Positions 16,808 to 25,059 of a stretch of 41,391 nt of DNA are shown one piece after another. The notes under the pieces were generated by a model. That model saw only the letters and a list, made by a program, of their open reading frames with translations. It did no database searches and was not told the DNA's origin. The stretch comes from Bacillota bacterium (lineage in GTDB: Bacteria; Bacillota; Clostridia; Oscillospirales; Feifaniaceae), in assembly GCA_030705925.1 (NCBI GenBank), contig JAUZPM010000012.1:1-41391 (forward strand), in the 5' to 3' direction. Both the position numbers and the translations under genes were made by a program. Position 1 is the stretch's first letter, and every line of letters starts with the position of its first letter.

Positions 16808-18244
16808 CTATTTGGATCGACCCGTGAGAATCCACGAATCTTTACCTTTTTTTGTGATCTTATCCTGCGTTACACCCAGTTCACGTGCAAGTATGTCGAC
16901 GACCGAAGGTCCGCAGAAACCGCCCTGACAGCGTCCCATGCCTGCTCTAGTGCGCCTTTTAACGCCGTCCAGCGTTCTTGCTCCCACATTTCTGTGAATC
17001 ACATCAACGATTTCCGCCTCGCTGACCTTCTCACAGCGGCATATTATTTTTGCATAAAGCGGATTTTCAGCACATGCTGCTTTAAGCTTTGCCTCGTTCA
17101 TGTTAACAAACCGTTTGACAGGACGGCGAATAGGATTGAACTCGGAATTTTTAGACAGTTTAAGTCCCTGTGCCCTCAGGATTTTAACGGCATATTCAGC
17201 AATTGCAGGTGCCGCGGAAAGACCTGGCGATTCTATTCCCGCAACATTTATGAAATGTGAATGGACATGTGAAGCCTCGATTATGAAATCCCCTTTTGGA
17301 ACCAGAGTTGCCCGAAGCCCGGCAAAGGATGTGATCACATCCCGAAAATTCAGATCAGGCAAAATACGCTTTGTCTGTTCCAGGACATGTCCTATCCCCT
17401 CAGAAGTCGTCGCCTTGCTTTCTTTATCGTCAACATCCTCAGCGGTAGGTCCCACCAGAAGGTTGTGTTCAACAGTGGGTGTTACAAGAATGCCCTTGCT
17501 GAGAGCGTTCGGAAGCTGGAAGATCGTGTGTTTTACAAGTGTTCCTGCCGATTTGTCCATGAGCATGTATTCGCCCCGTCTGGCACGGATATGAAACGAA
17601 TTATCACCGATCATTGACGCTATGCTGTCAGCATATACTCCTGCGGCATTTACAATATATCTGCACTCAATAGTTCCTTTTTCAGTTGATATACTGAATA
17701 TACCCTTTGAATAATCGATAGCTTCAACAGCTGTTCCAAGCATGACCGTAGTGCCGTTGTCCGCCGCATTTTCGCTTGCCGCAATCGCAAGCTCATAAGG
17801 ACCTACTATAGCAGAAGTTTTTGCATAAAGCGCAGCATACACTTCTTTTGAAAGATTTGGTTCTAAGGCTCTTGCTTCCAAACCTGATATTATTGATAAC
17901 CGTTCGATGCCGTTTTCTATTCCTCTTTCATACAGCGCCTTGAGCTTTGGGTAAAGCTCTTCCTCAAGACACAGAACAAGCGCCCCGTTGTTTTTATATT
18001 CTACGTCAAGCTCTTTTGCAACCTGTTCCATCATCATGCTGCCCTCGCGATTGAGTATCGCTTTCAGCGTGTGAGGTTCAGCGTCGAACCCGGCATGGAC
18101 AATTGCAGAATTTGCAGCTGTAGTGCCCATCGCAACGTCGTCTTCCTTCTCGATCAAGCAGATAGATACGTTGTACCTTGACAGTGCTCTTGCAGTCAAA
18201 GCGCCGACTACCCCTGCACCTATGATTGCAACATCATATACCAT
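16808..18244 (-). CDS. GlpA-like FAD-dependent glycerol-3-phosphate dehydrogenase with [2Fe-2S] C-terminal domain
   Basis: This 478-residue protein is a DAO-family oxidase: the N-terminus YDVAIIGAGVVGALTAR binds FAD, AANSAIVHAGFD is typical of the GlpA/GlpD/L2HGDH group, and GLRATLVPKGDFIIE lies before the late FAD motif. The last 90 residues form a BFD-like [2Fe-2S] domain with cysteines in ICRCEKV and GRCQGGFCGP, as in anaerobic GlpA. It should oxidise sn-glycerol 3-phosphate to dihydroxyacetone phosphate. 2-hydroxyacid oxidation is the main alternative, but glpP and DUF1667 next door favour glycerol phosphate. It is the first gene of its unit, with AGGAGG 7 nt before the ATG and a long leader carrying a terminator hairpin. 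Confidence 0.88.
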   Translation of the reverse strand: MVYDVAIIGAGVVGALTARALSRYNVSICLIEKEDDVAMGTTAANSAIVHAGFDAEPHTLKAILNREGSMMMEQVAKELDVEYKNNGALVLCLEEELYPKLKALYERGIENGIERLSIISGLEARALEPNLSKEVYAALYAKTSAIVGPYELAIAASENAADNGTTVMLGTAVEAIDYSKGIFSISTEKGTIECRYIVNAAGVYADSIASMIGDNSFHIRARRGEYMLMDKSAGTLVKHTIFQLPNALSKGILVTPTVEHNLLVGPTAEDVDDKESKATTSEGIGHVLEQTKRILPDLNFRDVITSFAGLRATLVPKGDFIIEASHVHSHFINVAGIESPGLSAAPAIAEYAVKILRAQGLKLSKNSEFNPIRRPVKRFVNMNEAKLKAACAENPLYAKIICRCEKVSEAEIVDVIHRNVGARTLDGVKRRTRAGMGRCQGGFCGPSVVDILARELGVTQDKITKKGKDSWILTGRSK

Positions 18245-18391
18245 ACAAAACCTCCTAATAATTTTTCTGTCGCATCTAGTTGCGTCATTATTGAAGTTTC
18301 ACAGGATTACTTAAAATAGCATTAACCCTGTATTGTCTGGTTTGAGCATTTCCATTATTATTTTCTCTAAAGTCTATAAACAAATGCAAAA

Positions 18392-18441
18392 AGAGCCGTG
18401 ACAAAAAGCAGCACAAACGTGATGATTTTTGCTACGGCTCT
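18392..18441 (-). terminator. Leader attenuator hairpin before the glpA-like gene
   Basis: On the minus strand AGAGCCGT (18441-18434) pairs with ACGGCTCT (18399-18392). An inner CAAAAA/TTTTTG stem lies between them, and TTTTTGCATTTG follows. The hairpin lies between the predicted promoter (18473-18501) and the first gene (18244), so transcripts must pass it before reaching glpA. This is the classical position of a GlpP-controlled terminator. It could also stop read-through from the isomerase gene upstream. Confidence 0.7.
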
Positions 18442-18472
18442 AATTCTCTCGCCATATATTAAGTTCACTATT

Positions 18473-18501
18473 ATTATATACACAATTTTAAAATGTGTCA
18501 A
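18473..18501 (-). promoter_or_regulatory. Sigma-A promoter of the glpA-like operon
   Basis: A perfect consensus is present on the minus strand: TTGACA (18501-18496), 17 nt, TATAAT (18478-18473). The expected transcript start is near 18466, leaving a leader of about 220 nt before the ATG at 18244. Confidence 0.85.
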
Positions 18502-18544
18502 CCCATATTCGCAAATTCCAGTATTAACAATTCATCCCACTAAA

Positions 18545-19435
18545 TTATTTATCGGCAAGCGACAGACAATACATGCCGATATCATAAGAAAACTTAGCGG
18601 CTTCATCCTTCAATACGTCAGGCATCCTGTCGTTAAGCCCGTGGATCTCATATGTAAAGTCTCCCTCATAACCAATCTGTTTTAAAACCGGCATGATCTT
18701 TTCCCAGTTTACTGTTCCGAAAAAGGGCGGCAAGTGAGCGTCGTGATTTGCCCTGTTGTCATCAACATGTGTAGCTTTCAGGCGTTTTCCTATACTCAGC
18801 AGTGAAGCGCACTGGTCGTTATACATAAGGTTGCCGTGACCGAAATCCCAGCATATCTGAACGTCTTTATCGTTAAACGAATCCACAAGATCTATCAGTT
18901 CTTCCGTTGTCGCGGTATATCTGCGCTTCATTTTTTGAGGTGAAAATTCAGCCATGTTCTCTATGGCAATGCCCACATTATGCTTCTTTGCAAATTCAAT
19001 AACAGATGAATAAAATTCATGATTCGTCTTTTTGCTCTGTGCATTATCGTGCTGATTATTGACTACATCGGTAATAGCATGCAAGATCGCCCATTTTACA
19101 CCCAGTATACTGCTTGCAATTATCGAACGCTCTGTCAGCGTCATAAACTGCTCCATTGTAACTATTTCTCTTCCGTTAGGATAAAAGCAATAGATGGGCA
19201 GGTGCGATTGGGTAAACTCCATTCCAAGGCTGTCGCTCTCCTCACGCAGGCGCAGGATATAATCTTTCCAGTTTTCCTCATTCAAAACATTATAGATTTC
19301 GAGAACCGGGCAGAAATTAGCGTCCATGACTCTGAAACCGGCTTTGTGGCAGCGGTGCAAGCATTCGATATACGGTGTATATTCTTCGCTAAATCTTTTC
19401 ATTCCGAAAAGATTGGTTGATGTTGATAAACGCAT
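18545..19435 (-). CDS. Sugar phosphate isomerase/epimerase (xylose-isomerase-like TIM barrel)
   Basis: This 296-residue protein belongs to the AP-endonuclease-2/xylose-isomerase-like TIM-barrel superfamily. Candidate metal ligands are visible in order: IAIENMAEF (Glu), CWDFGHGNL (Asp, His), HVDDNRANHDAHLPP (His, Asp) and TYEIHG (Glu). Members isomerise or epimerise sugars, inositols and related polyols, and sequence alone does not give the substrate. It follows the solute-binding protein gene across a terminator-like hairpin and probably closes the uptake unit. The setting suggests a compound related to glycerol phosphate or a glycosyl-glycerol. GAGGG lies upstream of the ATG. Confidence 0.8.
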   Translation of the reverse strand: MRLSTSTNLFGMKRFSEEYTPYIECLHRCHKAGFRVMDANFCPVLEIYNVLNEENWKDYILRLREESDSLGMEFTQSHLPIYCFYPNGREIVTMEQFMTLTERSIIASSILGVKWAILHAITDVVNNQHDNAQSKKTNHEFYSSVIEFAKKHNVGIAIENMAEFSPQKMKRRYTATTEELIDLVDSFNDKDVQICWDFGHGNLMYNDQCASLLSIGKRLKATHVDDNRANHDAHLPPFFGTVNWEKIMPVLKQIGYEGDFTYEIHGLNDRMPDVLKDEAAKFSYDIGMYCLSLADK

Positions 19436-19471
19436 TTTTTATGACCCTCTCACTCAAAAATTTTCAAAAGC

Positions 19472-19502
19472 AGAGCCGGACAGAAAGATTCCATCCGGCT
19501 CT
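19472..19502 (-). terminator. Intercistronic hairpin after the solute-binding protein gene
   Basis: A 9-bp perfect stem (AGAGCCGGA / TCCGGCTCT) with a 13-nt loop lies 7 nt after the stop at 19510, and TTTTGAAAATTTTT comes slightly later on the minus strand. It is probably a partial terminator or mRNA stabiliser that keeps binding-protein mRNA more abundant than the isomerase message. Its outer stem shares AGAGCCG / CGGCTCT with the glpA leader hairpin. Confidence 0.65.
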
Positions 19503-19509
19503 AATCTGA

Positions 19510-20904
19510 TTATTTCTCAGGATTTGATTTTGCGTAATCCGAAAGTAAGGTATTGCACTTTTCGGTTATATTTTTAATTGTTGTGTCTATATCCTGTTTG
19601 CCCTCAGAAAGGCTTACGATATTATCTATTTCAGCTGCTTTAAAATCATCATAGGACGGAACCCAAGGCTCCTGCATATATTCATAGCCCTTAGAATCAC
19701 TCAAAATATTCAGAGGAATCTGTGATTTAGGATCAGAAGAAAGGAAATCTTTAAGTGCCTGATTATTATAAGCATCATTGTTAAGGGGATAATATCCCGT
19801 CTTAATGAACCAGTTAGCGCAAACATCAGGAGTGGTCAGGTATTTTTCGAACTCCCAAGCGGCATCAAGAGTCTTTTCGTTTCCGCGGTTAAGAAGGAAT
19901 ATTGCAGAGCCGCCGATAGCTGTTCCGGGGTTGCTCTCTGCATTTACGCGTGGAAATTTCGCGATACCTATGTCGATCTTCTTTGAAGGATCAGATGCGT
20001 TAGTGACCTGATTCTTCTCAAGAGTTCTAAGCTGAACCATAGATTCTGTATACATTGCAGTGCCCTTTGCCTCAAAGCTTGTGCGTGGGCTTGTATCCAT
20101 ACAGTCAAGGGCACCGGTGTCGATGACCTTTTTCCATTCTGTCAAGAAGGTCTTCATTGTCCCTTCAGTGTCAAATATGACTTTTGTAGGAAGTCCGGCA
20201 CGGCCGTCTTCTTTTTCAGTCTGGAAAGTCTTTGTCTTCTGCATAGGTATCCAAGAGGATAACTGATAGATGCCCGGCTGTGTGGAAATACCATAGCGTG
20301 TGATCTTCGCTCCGTCTTTTTTCATAAGCTTTTTTGCATAATCAGCCAAATCCGCTATAGTAACAGGTGGTTTTTCTGGATCAAGTCCTGCCTCTTTGAA
20401 CATATCCTTGTTATAGTATAGAACGATAGATGAGTTTGAAAGCGGAAGACCAAGCAGTTTGCCCTTGTAAGTAACTGCCTGAAGAGCATTTTTATTGAGT
20501 TTGCTCATATCGATGCTCTTATCTTTTGCTATCATGTCATCAGCCCATACAACGTCTGGCGATTGCTTAATATCAAACGCACCGTTTGAATTCAAATGGA
20601 TGATATCAGGATAGTCGCTTTTAATTCCAGCCTGAAGCGCAGCCTTCATTTTTGTTGAAGTGTCTGTATAGCTGCCCTGAGCTATAACCTGAACATTGAT
20701 GTTCTTCTCTTTTCCGACAGTATTGTTGAAATCTGCGGCAATGCTGTTTAAAACATCAAGTGTTGCTCCGGACAAAGCTGTCCACATAGTAACTGTGGTA
20801 ACCCCGCCGGTTGTAGTGGTCGCGCCTTCATCCTTGCTTCCGCATGCGGTAAACAGTGTTACTATCAGCGCGGTTGCAAGAACAAGTGAAATGATTTTTT
20901 TCAT
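19510..20904 (-). CDS. ABC transporter solute-binding lipoprotein (UgpB-like, family 1)
   Basis: This 464-residue protein starts with a lipoprotein signal (MKKIISLVLATA...LFTAC) and has the typical family-1 binding-protein elements: VTMWTALSG near the N-terminus, DIIHLNSNGAF, NKDMFKEAGLDPEKPP, GTAIGGSAIFLLN and AAWEFEKYLTTPDV. It captures a sugar or sugar-like ligand outside the membrane for the two permeases encoded just upstream. G3P or a glycerophosphodiester (the UgpB ligands) fits the neighbourhood, but sugars are equally possible for the family. The ATG at 20904 is chosen because GGAGG lies 9 nt upstream; the TTG two codons earlier is too close to that site. Confidence 0.9.
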   Translation of the reverse strand: MKKIISLVLATALIVTLFTACGSKDEGATTTTGGVTTVTMWTALSGATLDVLNSIAADFNNTVGKEKNINVQVIAQGSYTDTSTKMKAALQAGIKSDYPDIIHLNSNGAFDIKQSPDVVWADDMIAKDKSIDMSKLNKNALQAVTYKGKLLGLPLSNSSIVLYYNKDMFKEAGLDPEKPPVTIADLADYAKKLMKKDGAKITRYGISTQPGIYQLSSWIPMQKTKTFQTEKEDGRAGLPTKVIFDTEGTMKTFLTEWKKVIDTGALDCMDTSPRTSFEAKGTAMYTESMVQLRTLEKNQVTNASDPSKKIDIGIAKFPRVNAESNPGTAIGGSAIFLLNRGNEKTLDAAWEFEKYLTTPDVCANWFIKTGYYPLNNDAYNNQALKDFLSSDPKSQIPLNILSDSKGYEYMQEPWVPSYDDFKAAEIDNIVSLSEGKQDIDTTIKNITEKCNTLLSDYAKSNPEK

Positions 20905-20962
20905 AACCAACAGCCTCCATTCAAAGATTTAATTTTTATTATGCTCATTATTGTTAACATAA

Positions 20963-21835
20963 TCAGCCTGTAACAGATCCCGCCGTGATACCGCGAACAA
21001 GATTCCTCTGGAAGAACAGGAATATGAATATTGACGGTATTAGAATTATAGCAATACCCGCGAAAACAGGCGCCTTGCTCGGATTTTCAGGGAATGACAG
21101 CATAGTTATTCCGACCTGAACCGTTCTCATCATCGGCTTATCTGTGACAAGCAGAGGCCATAGATAAGCGTTCCATAAACCAACAAATGAAGAAATACCG
21201 AGTGAGGTGATAACCGGTTTGGATACTGGAACGCATATCTGCGTGTAAAACCTGAAGCTTCCGCACCCGTCGATCATTGAAGCTTCACGCAGCGAACCGC
21301 TGATCGTCATGAAGTTTTGGCGGAACATGAAAATATGTGTCGCGGAAACAAAATATACGATCATTATTCCCATATAGGTATTACGCAGATGCATATGTGT
21401 AACAGTAAGATAATTTGAAATAAGAAGCGCATCACCAGGTATCATCATAGTTCCAAGCACTGCAAAAAATAAAAATTTCTTGCCTGCATAATCAAAAAAC
21501 GAGAATGAAAACGCGGCCATCGTTCCGATTATCAGACGTATGAGTGTTCCAATGCCGGCAATGATAAGTGAGTTGAGCATAAAACGCGGAATGTATGAAT
21601 GGAACAAAACTGTATTGAAGTTTTCAAGGTAGGCGAATGACTGTGGAAGTATGGTCGGCGGATACTGGTCAAAGACAGCGTCGTTTTTAAAGCCGCCCAT
21701 AAATGCATAAAAAATTGGGAATACGATTATGCATCCGATTGCGAGATTGATTAAAGAAGAGATGTACGAACGAAAACCCTTTTGCTTTGCTTCGGCATAG
21801 TAATTTGCTTTTTTCCTAAGTTTTTCAGAACTCAT
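20963..21835 (-). CDS. ABC sugar/glycerol-phosphate transporter permease (UgpE/MalG-like)
   Basis: This 290-residue inner-membrane protein has about six membrane segments and the binding-protein-dependent permease EAA-like loop (REASMIDGCGSFRFYTQICVP, about residues 190-210) that contacts the ATPase. Other family marks are NSLIIAGIGT and GLWNAYLWPLLVT. The ATG overlaps the stop of the preceding permease gene by 4 nt, so the two are translationally coupled. It forms the channel with the 21832-22791 product. Confidence 0.92.
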   Translation of the reverse strand: MSSEKLRKKANYYAEAKQKGFRSYISSLINLAIGCIIVFPIFYAFMGGFKNDAVFDQYPPTILPQSFAYLENFNTVLFHSYIPRFMLNSLIIAGIGTLIRLIIGTMAAFSFSFFDYAGKKFLFFAVLGTMMIPGDALLISNYLTVTHMHLRNTYMGIMIVYFVSATHIFMFRQNFMTISGSLREASMIDGCGSFRFYTQICVPVSKPVITSLGISSFVGLWNAYLWPLLVTDKPMMRTVQVGITMLSFPENPSKAPVFAGIAIILIPSIFIFLFFQRNLVRGITAGSVTG

Positions 21836-22791
21836 CCGTAAAACACCCCTTTCTTTTCATATGCGAAGTTGAAGAAAACGAAAATAAAGGTGAGTAAGAA
21901 CGCAAGTATGCTCACCGTTGCGCCGAGAGCATAGTTTGAGCTCTGGAAACCTGAAGAATAGATATAATAAATAAGCGAAGTTGTGGTCTTGTTAGGTCCG
22001 CCGCTTGTAAGAATAAGCATCGGAGACGAAACCATAAGTGAACCGATAGTGCAGGTGCAGAATACAAAGAACAGCGTTGGAGATATTATAGGAAGCGTCA
22101 CATGCCAGACCTTCTGAAAAGCGTTTGCACCTGCAAGATCAGCATTTTCGAGAAGATCATTCGGAACGCCCCTTACGGCAGCAAGCAGCAGCATATAATG
22201 GAAACCGACCCCCGCCCATACGGCAAGGAATACAAGAGAAGGCAATGCATATGTCTTGTTTGCAAGCCAGTTGATATCTGTTTTATTTGACATAATACCA
22301 AGCATGTTCAGCCAGTAATTCACAAGACCTACTTTCGGATTATACAGCTGTTTAAATATCAGCGCAGCGGCAGACATTGACACAGCCATAGGCATTGCAT
22401 ACATAGTCTCATAAACGCTGGAAAAAAGCCTCTTTCTGTTTGCAAGCAAAGCAAGACAAAGCGGAACAACCACCGCAAATGGCAGCTCCATTGCCGCATA
22501 CTTCAATGTAACGATTAAAGCGTTTATGAAGTCCTTACTTTTAAAGACATTTAAATAGTTTTCAAAACCGATAAATTCTCTGATGTTTCCCCTGACGTCA
22601 ACTCGGCTTAACGAATACGCAATTGTTTTTACAAACGGGTAGTATGAAAACATGATTATAAAAACAAATACAGGCAAAAGGAAAAGATACGGCTCGAGAA
22701 CTTTGTGAAGCGGCTTCGGTTTTTTGCGAGGAATCGGCTTTCCGCTCGGACCGATTATCATTTTCCCACGCCCGCGTACTGCTGTTGTCAT
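21832..22791 (-). CDS. ABC sugar/glycerol-phosphate transporter permease (UgpA/MalF-like)
   Basis: This 319-residue permease opens with a basic cytoplasmic stretch (PSGKPIPRKKPKPLHK) and then LLPVFVFIIMFSYYPFVKTIAYS, the usual start of the UgpA group. The EAA loop appears as ENADLAGANAFQKVWHVTLP, and six membrane segments are seen. AAGGAGGG lies 6 nt before the ATG. No ABC ATPase gene lies in this cluster, so the transporter must borrow an MsmX/UgpC-like ATPase encoded elsewhere. Confidence 0.92.
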   Translation of the reverse strand: MTTAVRGRGKMIIGPSGKPIPRKKPKPLHKVLEPYLFLLPVFVFIIMFSYYPFVKTIAYSLSRVDVRGNIREFIGFENYLNVFKSKDFINALIVTLKYAAMELPFAVVVPLCLALLANRKRLFSSVYETMYAMPMAVSMSAAALIFKQLYNPKVGLVNYWLNMLGIMSNKTDINWLANKTYALPSLVFLAVWAGVGFHYMLLLAAVRGVPNDLLENADLAGANAFQKVWHVTLPIISPTLFFVFCTCTIGSLMVSSPMLILTSGGPNKTTTSLIYYIYSSGFQSSNYALGATVSILAFLLTFIFVFFNFAYEKKGVFYG

Positions 22792-22846
22792 TAAAAACCC
22801 TCCTTACCTCAAAATATTTATAAAATTATTCTCTCACTCTAAATAC

Positions 22847-23653
22847 TTACAGGATAGGCACCATATCCCCTACCCCGCCGAATACAAAGCTGGCTTTAAA
22901 CTTGTTCTGCTCATTGTATTCTTTTTCTGAAGTTTCTCCGGATAAAACAAGAATCGAAGAAATCCCGGCATTGGCCCCGATTGCAATATCGGTGTATAAT
23001 CTGTCTCCTACCATTGCGATCTCTTCTCTTTTTACTCCGTACTTGTCAATAACACTGTCGACCATCCCCTTTGTCGGCTTTCCTATCACAAGCGGAGCAA
23101 CACCTGTTGCGGCTTTGAACATTTCTATCATTGCGCCGGTGTCCGGCATGAATTTATCACCGGGCAGCGGACAGTTGAAATCCGGATGAGTTGCAACGAA
23201 GGGAACCCCTTCCCTTAAATAATCACAGGCAACCCAAATCTTTTCATAAGTGAGTGTCTGGTCAAAACCAAGAACTACGAAATCCGGCTTGCCGCCTCTG
23301 CCTTTAACAAGTTTAATACCCTCTTTTTCAAATGACTCTTCAAGGTCAGGCGTTCCAAGCAGATAAACAGAGGGATTTTTCTTTTGCCTTTTTAAATAAA
23401 TAATAGTTGCATCGCCTGAAGTGAAAACATCCTCCGTTGTAGCCTTTATCCCAAGACGGTTAAGTTTTTCAACATAAGTTTTCTTGTTTCTCGATGAGTT
23501 ATTTGTCAAAAATATGTATTTTTTCCCTTGCTTTTTAACCTGATTTAAAAACTCCATTGCTCCGGGAAGCAACTCGTCTCCGAGATAGATGGTTCCATCC
23601 ATATCAAGCATAAAAAATCTAAGAGTTGAAAATTTATTTAAATCGTTTGTCAT
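22847..23653 (-). CDS. HAD-IIA family sugar/glycerol phosphate phosphatase (NagD/AraL-like)
   Basis: This 268-residue protein has all HAD motifs: FMLDMDGTIYLG (nucleophile Asp and acid Asp), FLTNNSSR (motif 2), the lysine in IGKPTKGM (motif 3) and MVGDRLYTDIAIGANAG (motif 4). The cap is the C2a type of the NagD group. These enzymes dephosphorylate small sugar phosphates, glycerol phosphates or p-nitrophenyl phosphate with broad specificity. The pairing with an AraM-type dehydrogenase repeats the araL-araM order of Bacillus subtilis. It may dephosphorylate glycerol phosphate or detoxify a side product. The gene starts 11 nt after the dehydrogenase gene, with AAGGAAG as ribosome site. Confidence 0.9.
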   Translation of the reverse strand: MTNDLNKFSTLRFFMLDMDGTIYLGDELLPGAMEFLNQVKKQGKKYIFLTNNSSRNKKTYVEKLNRLGIKATTEDVFTSGDATIIYLKRQKKNPSVYLLGTPDLEESFEKEGIKLVKGRGGKPDFVVLGFDQTLTYEKIWVACDYLREGVPFVATHPDFNCPLPGDKFMPDTGAMIEMFKAATGVAPLVIGKPTKGMVDSVIDKYGVKREEIAMVGDRLYTDIAIGANAGISSILVLSGETSEKEYNEQNKFKASFVFGGVGDMVPIL

Positions 23654-23664
23654 GGTTAACTTCC

Positions 23665-24939
23665 TTATCCGTTATATTTATATGAAAAATTAGCAATAAG
23701 ATCAGACATACGCAGCACCGTAAGCCTGCGTCTTACATATCTGCCGTAAACTATACCTTTCTCAACAAGATCGTCTTCGACATGGGCCTCAAATGGCTCT
23801 GTCGCCGCATGAGCTGACTTAAGAATAGCCTTGATTTCATTCGATGACGGCAGATCGAGAAGTATCTTTCTCACTTCAGGCCACACTGCTTTTAGTCTCT
23901 CAGTGTCGACCTCATCAAGCGGATCAGGGGTGTTTTCATGTATAATACCAGCTGCAAGCGCGTCACCGAAAGCTTTTTTTATATCAGCGACCTGAAACGG
24001 CTTTGATGCTGTAACGATCGTTTCAAGCTGCGCGATCCTGTGGTAGTAGTCGGCAACGATTCCTTCGGCTATTCCGACCTTTTTGCCGTGAAGCTCCTCT
24101 TTGATTCCGTCACGTAAGAACATCATCTCCCAGAAATGAGAGATATGGTGTTCCGCGGCAGATGCGGGTCTGGAATTTCCGGCAAGCTGCATAGCAACTC
24201 CTGAAATAACCAGTGCTTCCATCAGTGATCCCGCCGCCTCAGGCTCATTTGTTGAAACCTTGTCGGCGAGATCTTTGCATTTATTTACGGCTTTGACAGT
24301 AAGATCAGCAATTGCATTACAGTAATATTCGCCTGTTACTAGGTTTGCGATCTTCCAGTCTGCAAGAGAGGTATATTTCCCCATAATATCGGCAAAACCG
24401 GCAGCCTTAAGTCTGATAGGCGATCTTCCCAAAATATCACAGTCTGCAAATATGCCTACTGGCGATTTGCCCGGATGCGTGTTTTTAAATCCGTTTTCAG
24501 TGATTGCTGAAACAGTTGATGCAAACCCATCCATTGATGGAGCGGTAGCGAATATGGCATAATCAATGCCCTTCTTGAACGCGGTCAGACGGCTCATGTC
24601 ATTGATCGATCCTGTTCCTACCGCAAGGATAGCCCCGGCGTCAGCAGATTCTACCATAATCTGCTCCTGCGCTTCACTCGTAGCATTATGCATATCATCA
24701 TAAAGCGTCATAGAGATTTTGAATCCGGCTTTTTCAAGTGAAGGGATCAGCCCGTTAGATGCGGAGAGAGTATTCTCATCAGCCACAACGTGAAGTCTGT
24801 CAGGAAAACCGAGTTCTCTTAGCATATTGCCCATGTTATGTACAGCTCCGCTGTAGATCTCCACTTTCTTTAGCGATACGGTGTGTTCCCTTCCACAGGG
24901 ACATCCCTTTAAATCGGTTAATAGTGCTTGCAGATCCAT
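23665..24939 (-). CDS. sn-glycerol-1-phosphate dehydrogenase (AraM/EgsA type)
   Basis: This 424-residue protein belongs to the iron-containing alcohol dehydrogenase-like group that includes archaeal EgsA and Bacillus AraM. The NAD-binding loop (AVGTGSINDMSR), the FATAPSMDGFAS segment and the metal ligands (Asp near the middle, AEHHISHFWE and LHGKKVGI) are present. AraM interconverts dihydroxyacetone phosphate and sn-glycerol 1-phosphate, the enantiomer opposite to GlpA's substrate, and uses Ni2+ in Bacillus. It could make G1P for heptaprenylglyceryl phosphate or oxidise imported G1P. Its place as first gene of an uptake operon favours oxidation. GGAAGGAAG precedes the ATG. Confidence 0.9.
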   Translation of the reverse strand: MDLQALLTDLKGCPCGREHTVSLKKVEIYSGAVHNMGNMLRELGFPDRLHVVADENTLSASNGLIPSLEKAGFKISMTLYDDMHNATSEAQEQIMVESADAGAILAVGTGSINDMSRLTAFKKGIDYAIFATAPSMDGFASTVSAITENGFKNTHPGKSPVGIFADCDILGRSPIRLKAAGFADIMGKYTSLADWKIANLVTGEYYCNAIADLTVKAVNKCKDLADKVSTNEPEAAGSLMEALVISGVAMQLAGNSRPASAAEHHISHFWEMMFLRDGIKEELHGKKVGIAEGIVADYYHRIAQLETIVTASKPFQVADIKKAFGDALAAGIIHENTPDPLDEVDTERLKAVWPEVRKILLDLPSSNEIKAILKSAHAATEPFEAHVEDDLVEKGIVYGRYVRRRLTVLRMSDLIANFSYKYNG

Positions 24940-24984
24940 TTGATTCTTCCTTCCATTTGCATAAAAAATGCGTATTACGCCAAA

Positions 24985-25046
24985 AAAGAGATTCCCTAAT
25001 AGACGTCATAGATGGCGAACTACTCACAAAACTCAGAAATCTCTTT
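24985..25046 (-). terminator. Leader attenuator hairpin before the G1P dehydrogenase gene
   Basis: On the minus strand AAAGAGATT (25046-25038) pairs with AATCTCTTT (24993-24985) around a 44-nt loop, and the 3' arm runs into TTTTTT. The hairpin begins about 7 nt after the predicted transcript start and ends 45 nt before the ATG, so it looks like a transcription attenuator. GlpP is the obvious candidate regulator because it is encoded in the same island. Confidence 0.6.
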
Positions 25047-25059
25047 GCGGTTAAATTCA

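Noticed and set aside
24970-24985. Small palindrome GCGTAATACGC followed by a T-run after the araM leader hairpin
   Set aside because: The possible stem is only four base pairs; the larger hairpin just upstream explains the signal better.
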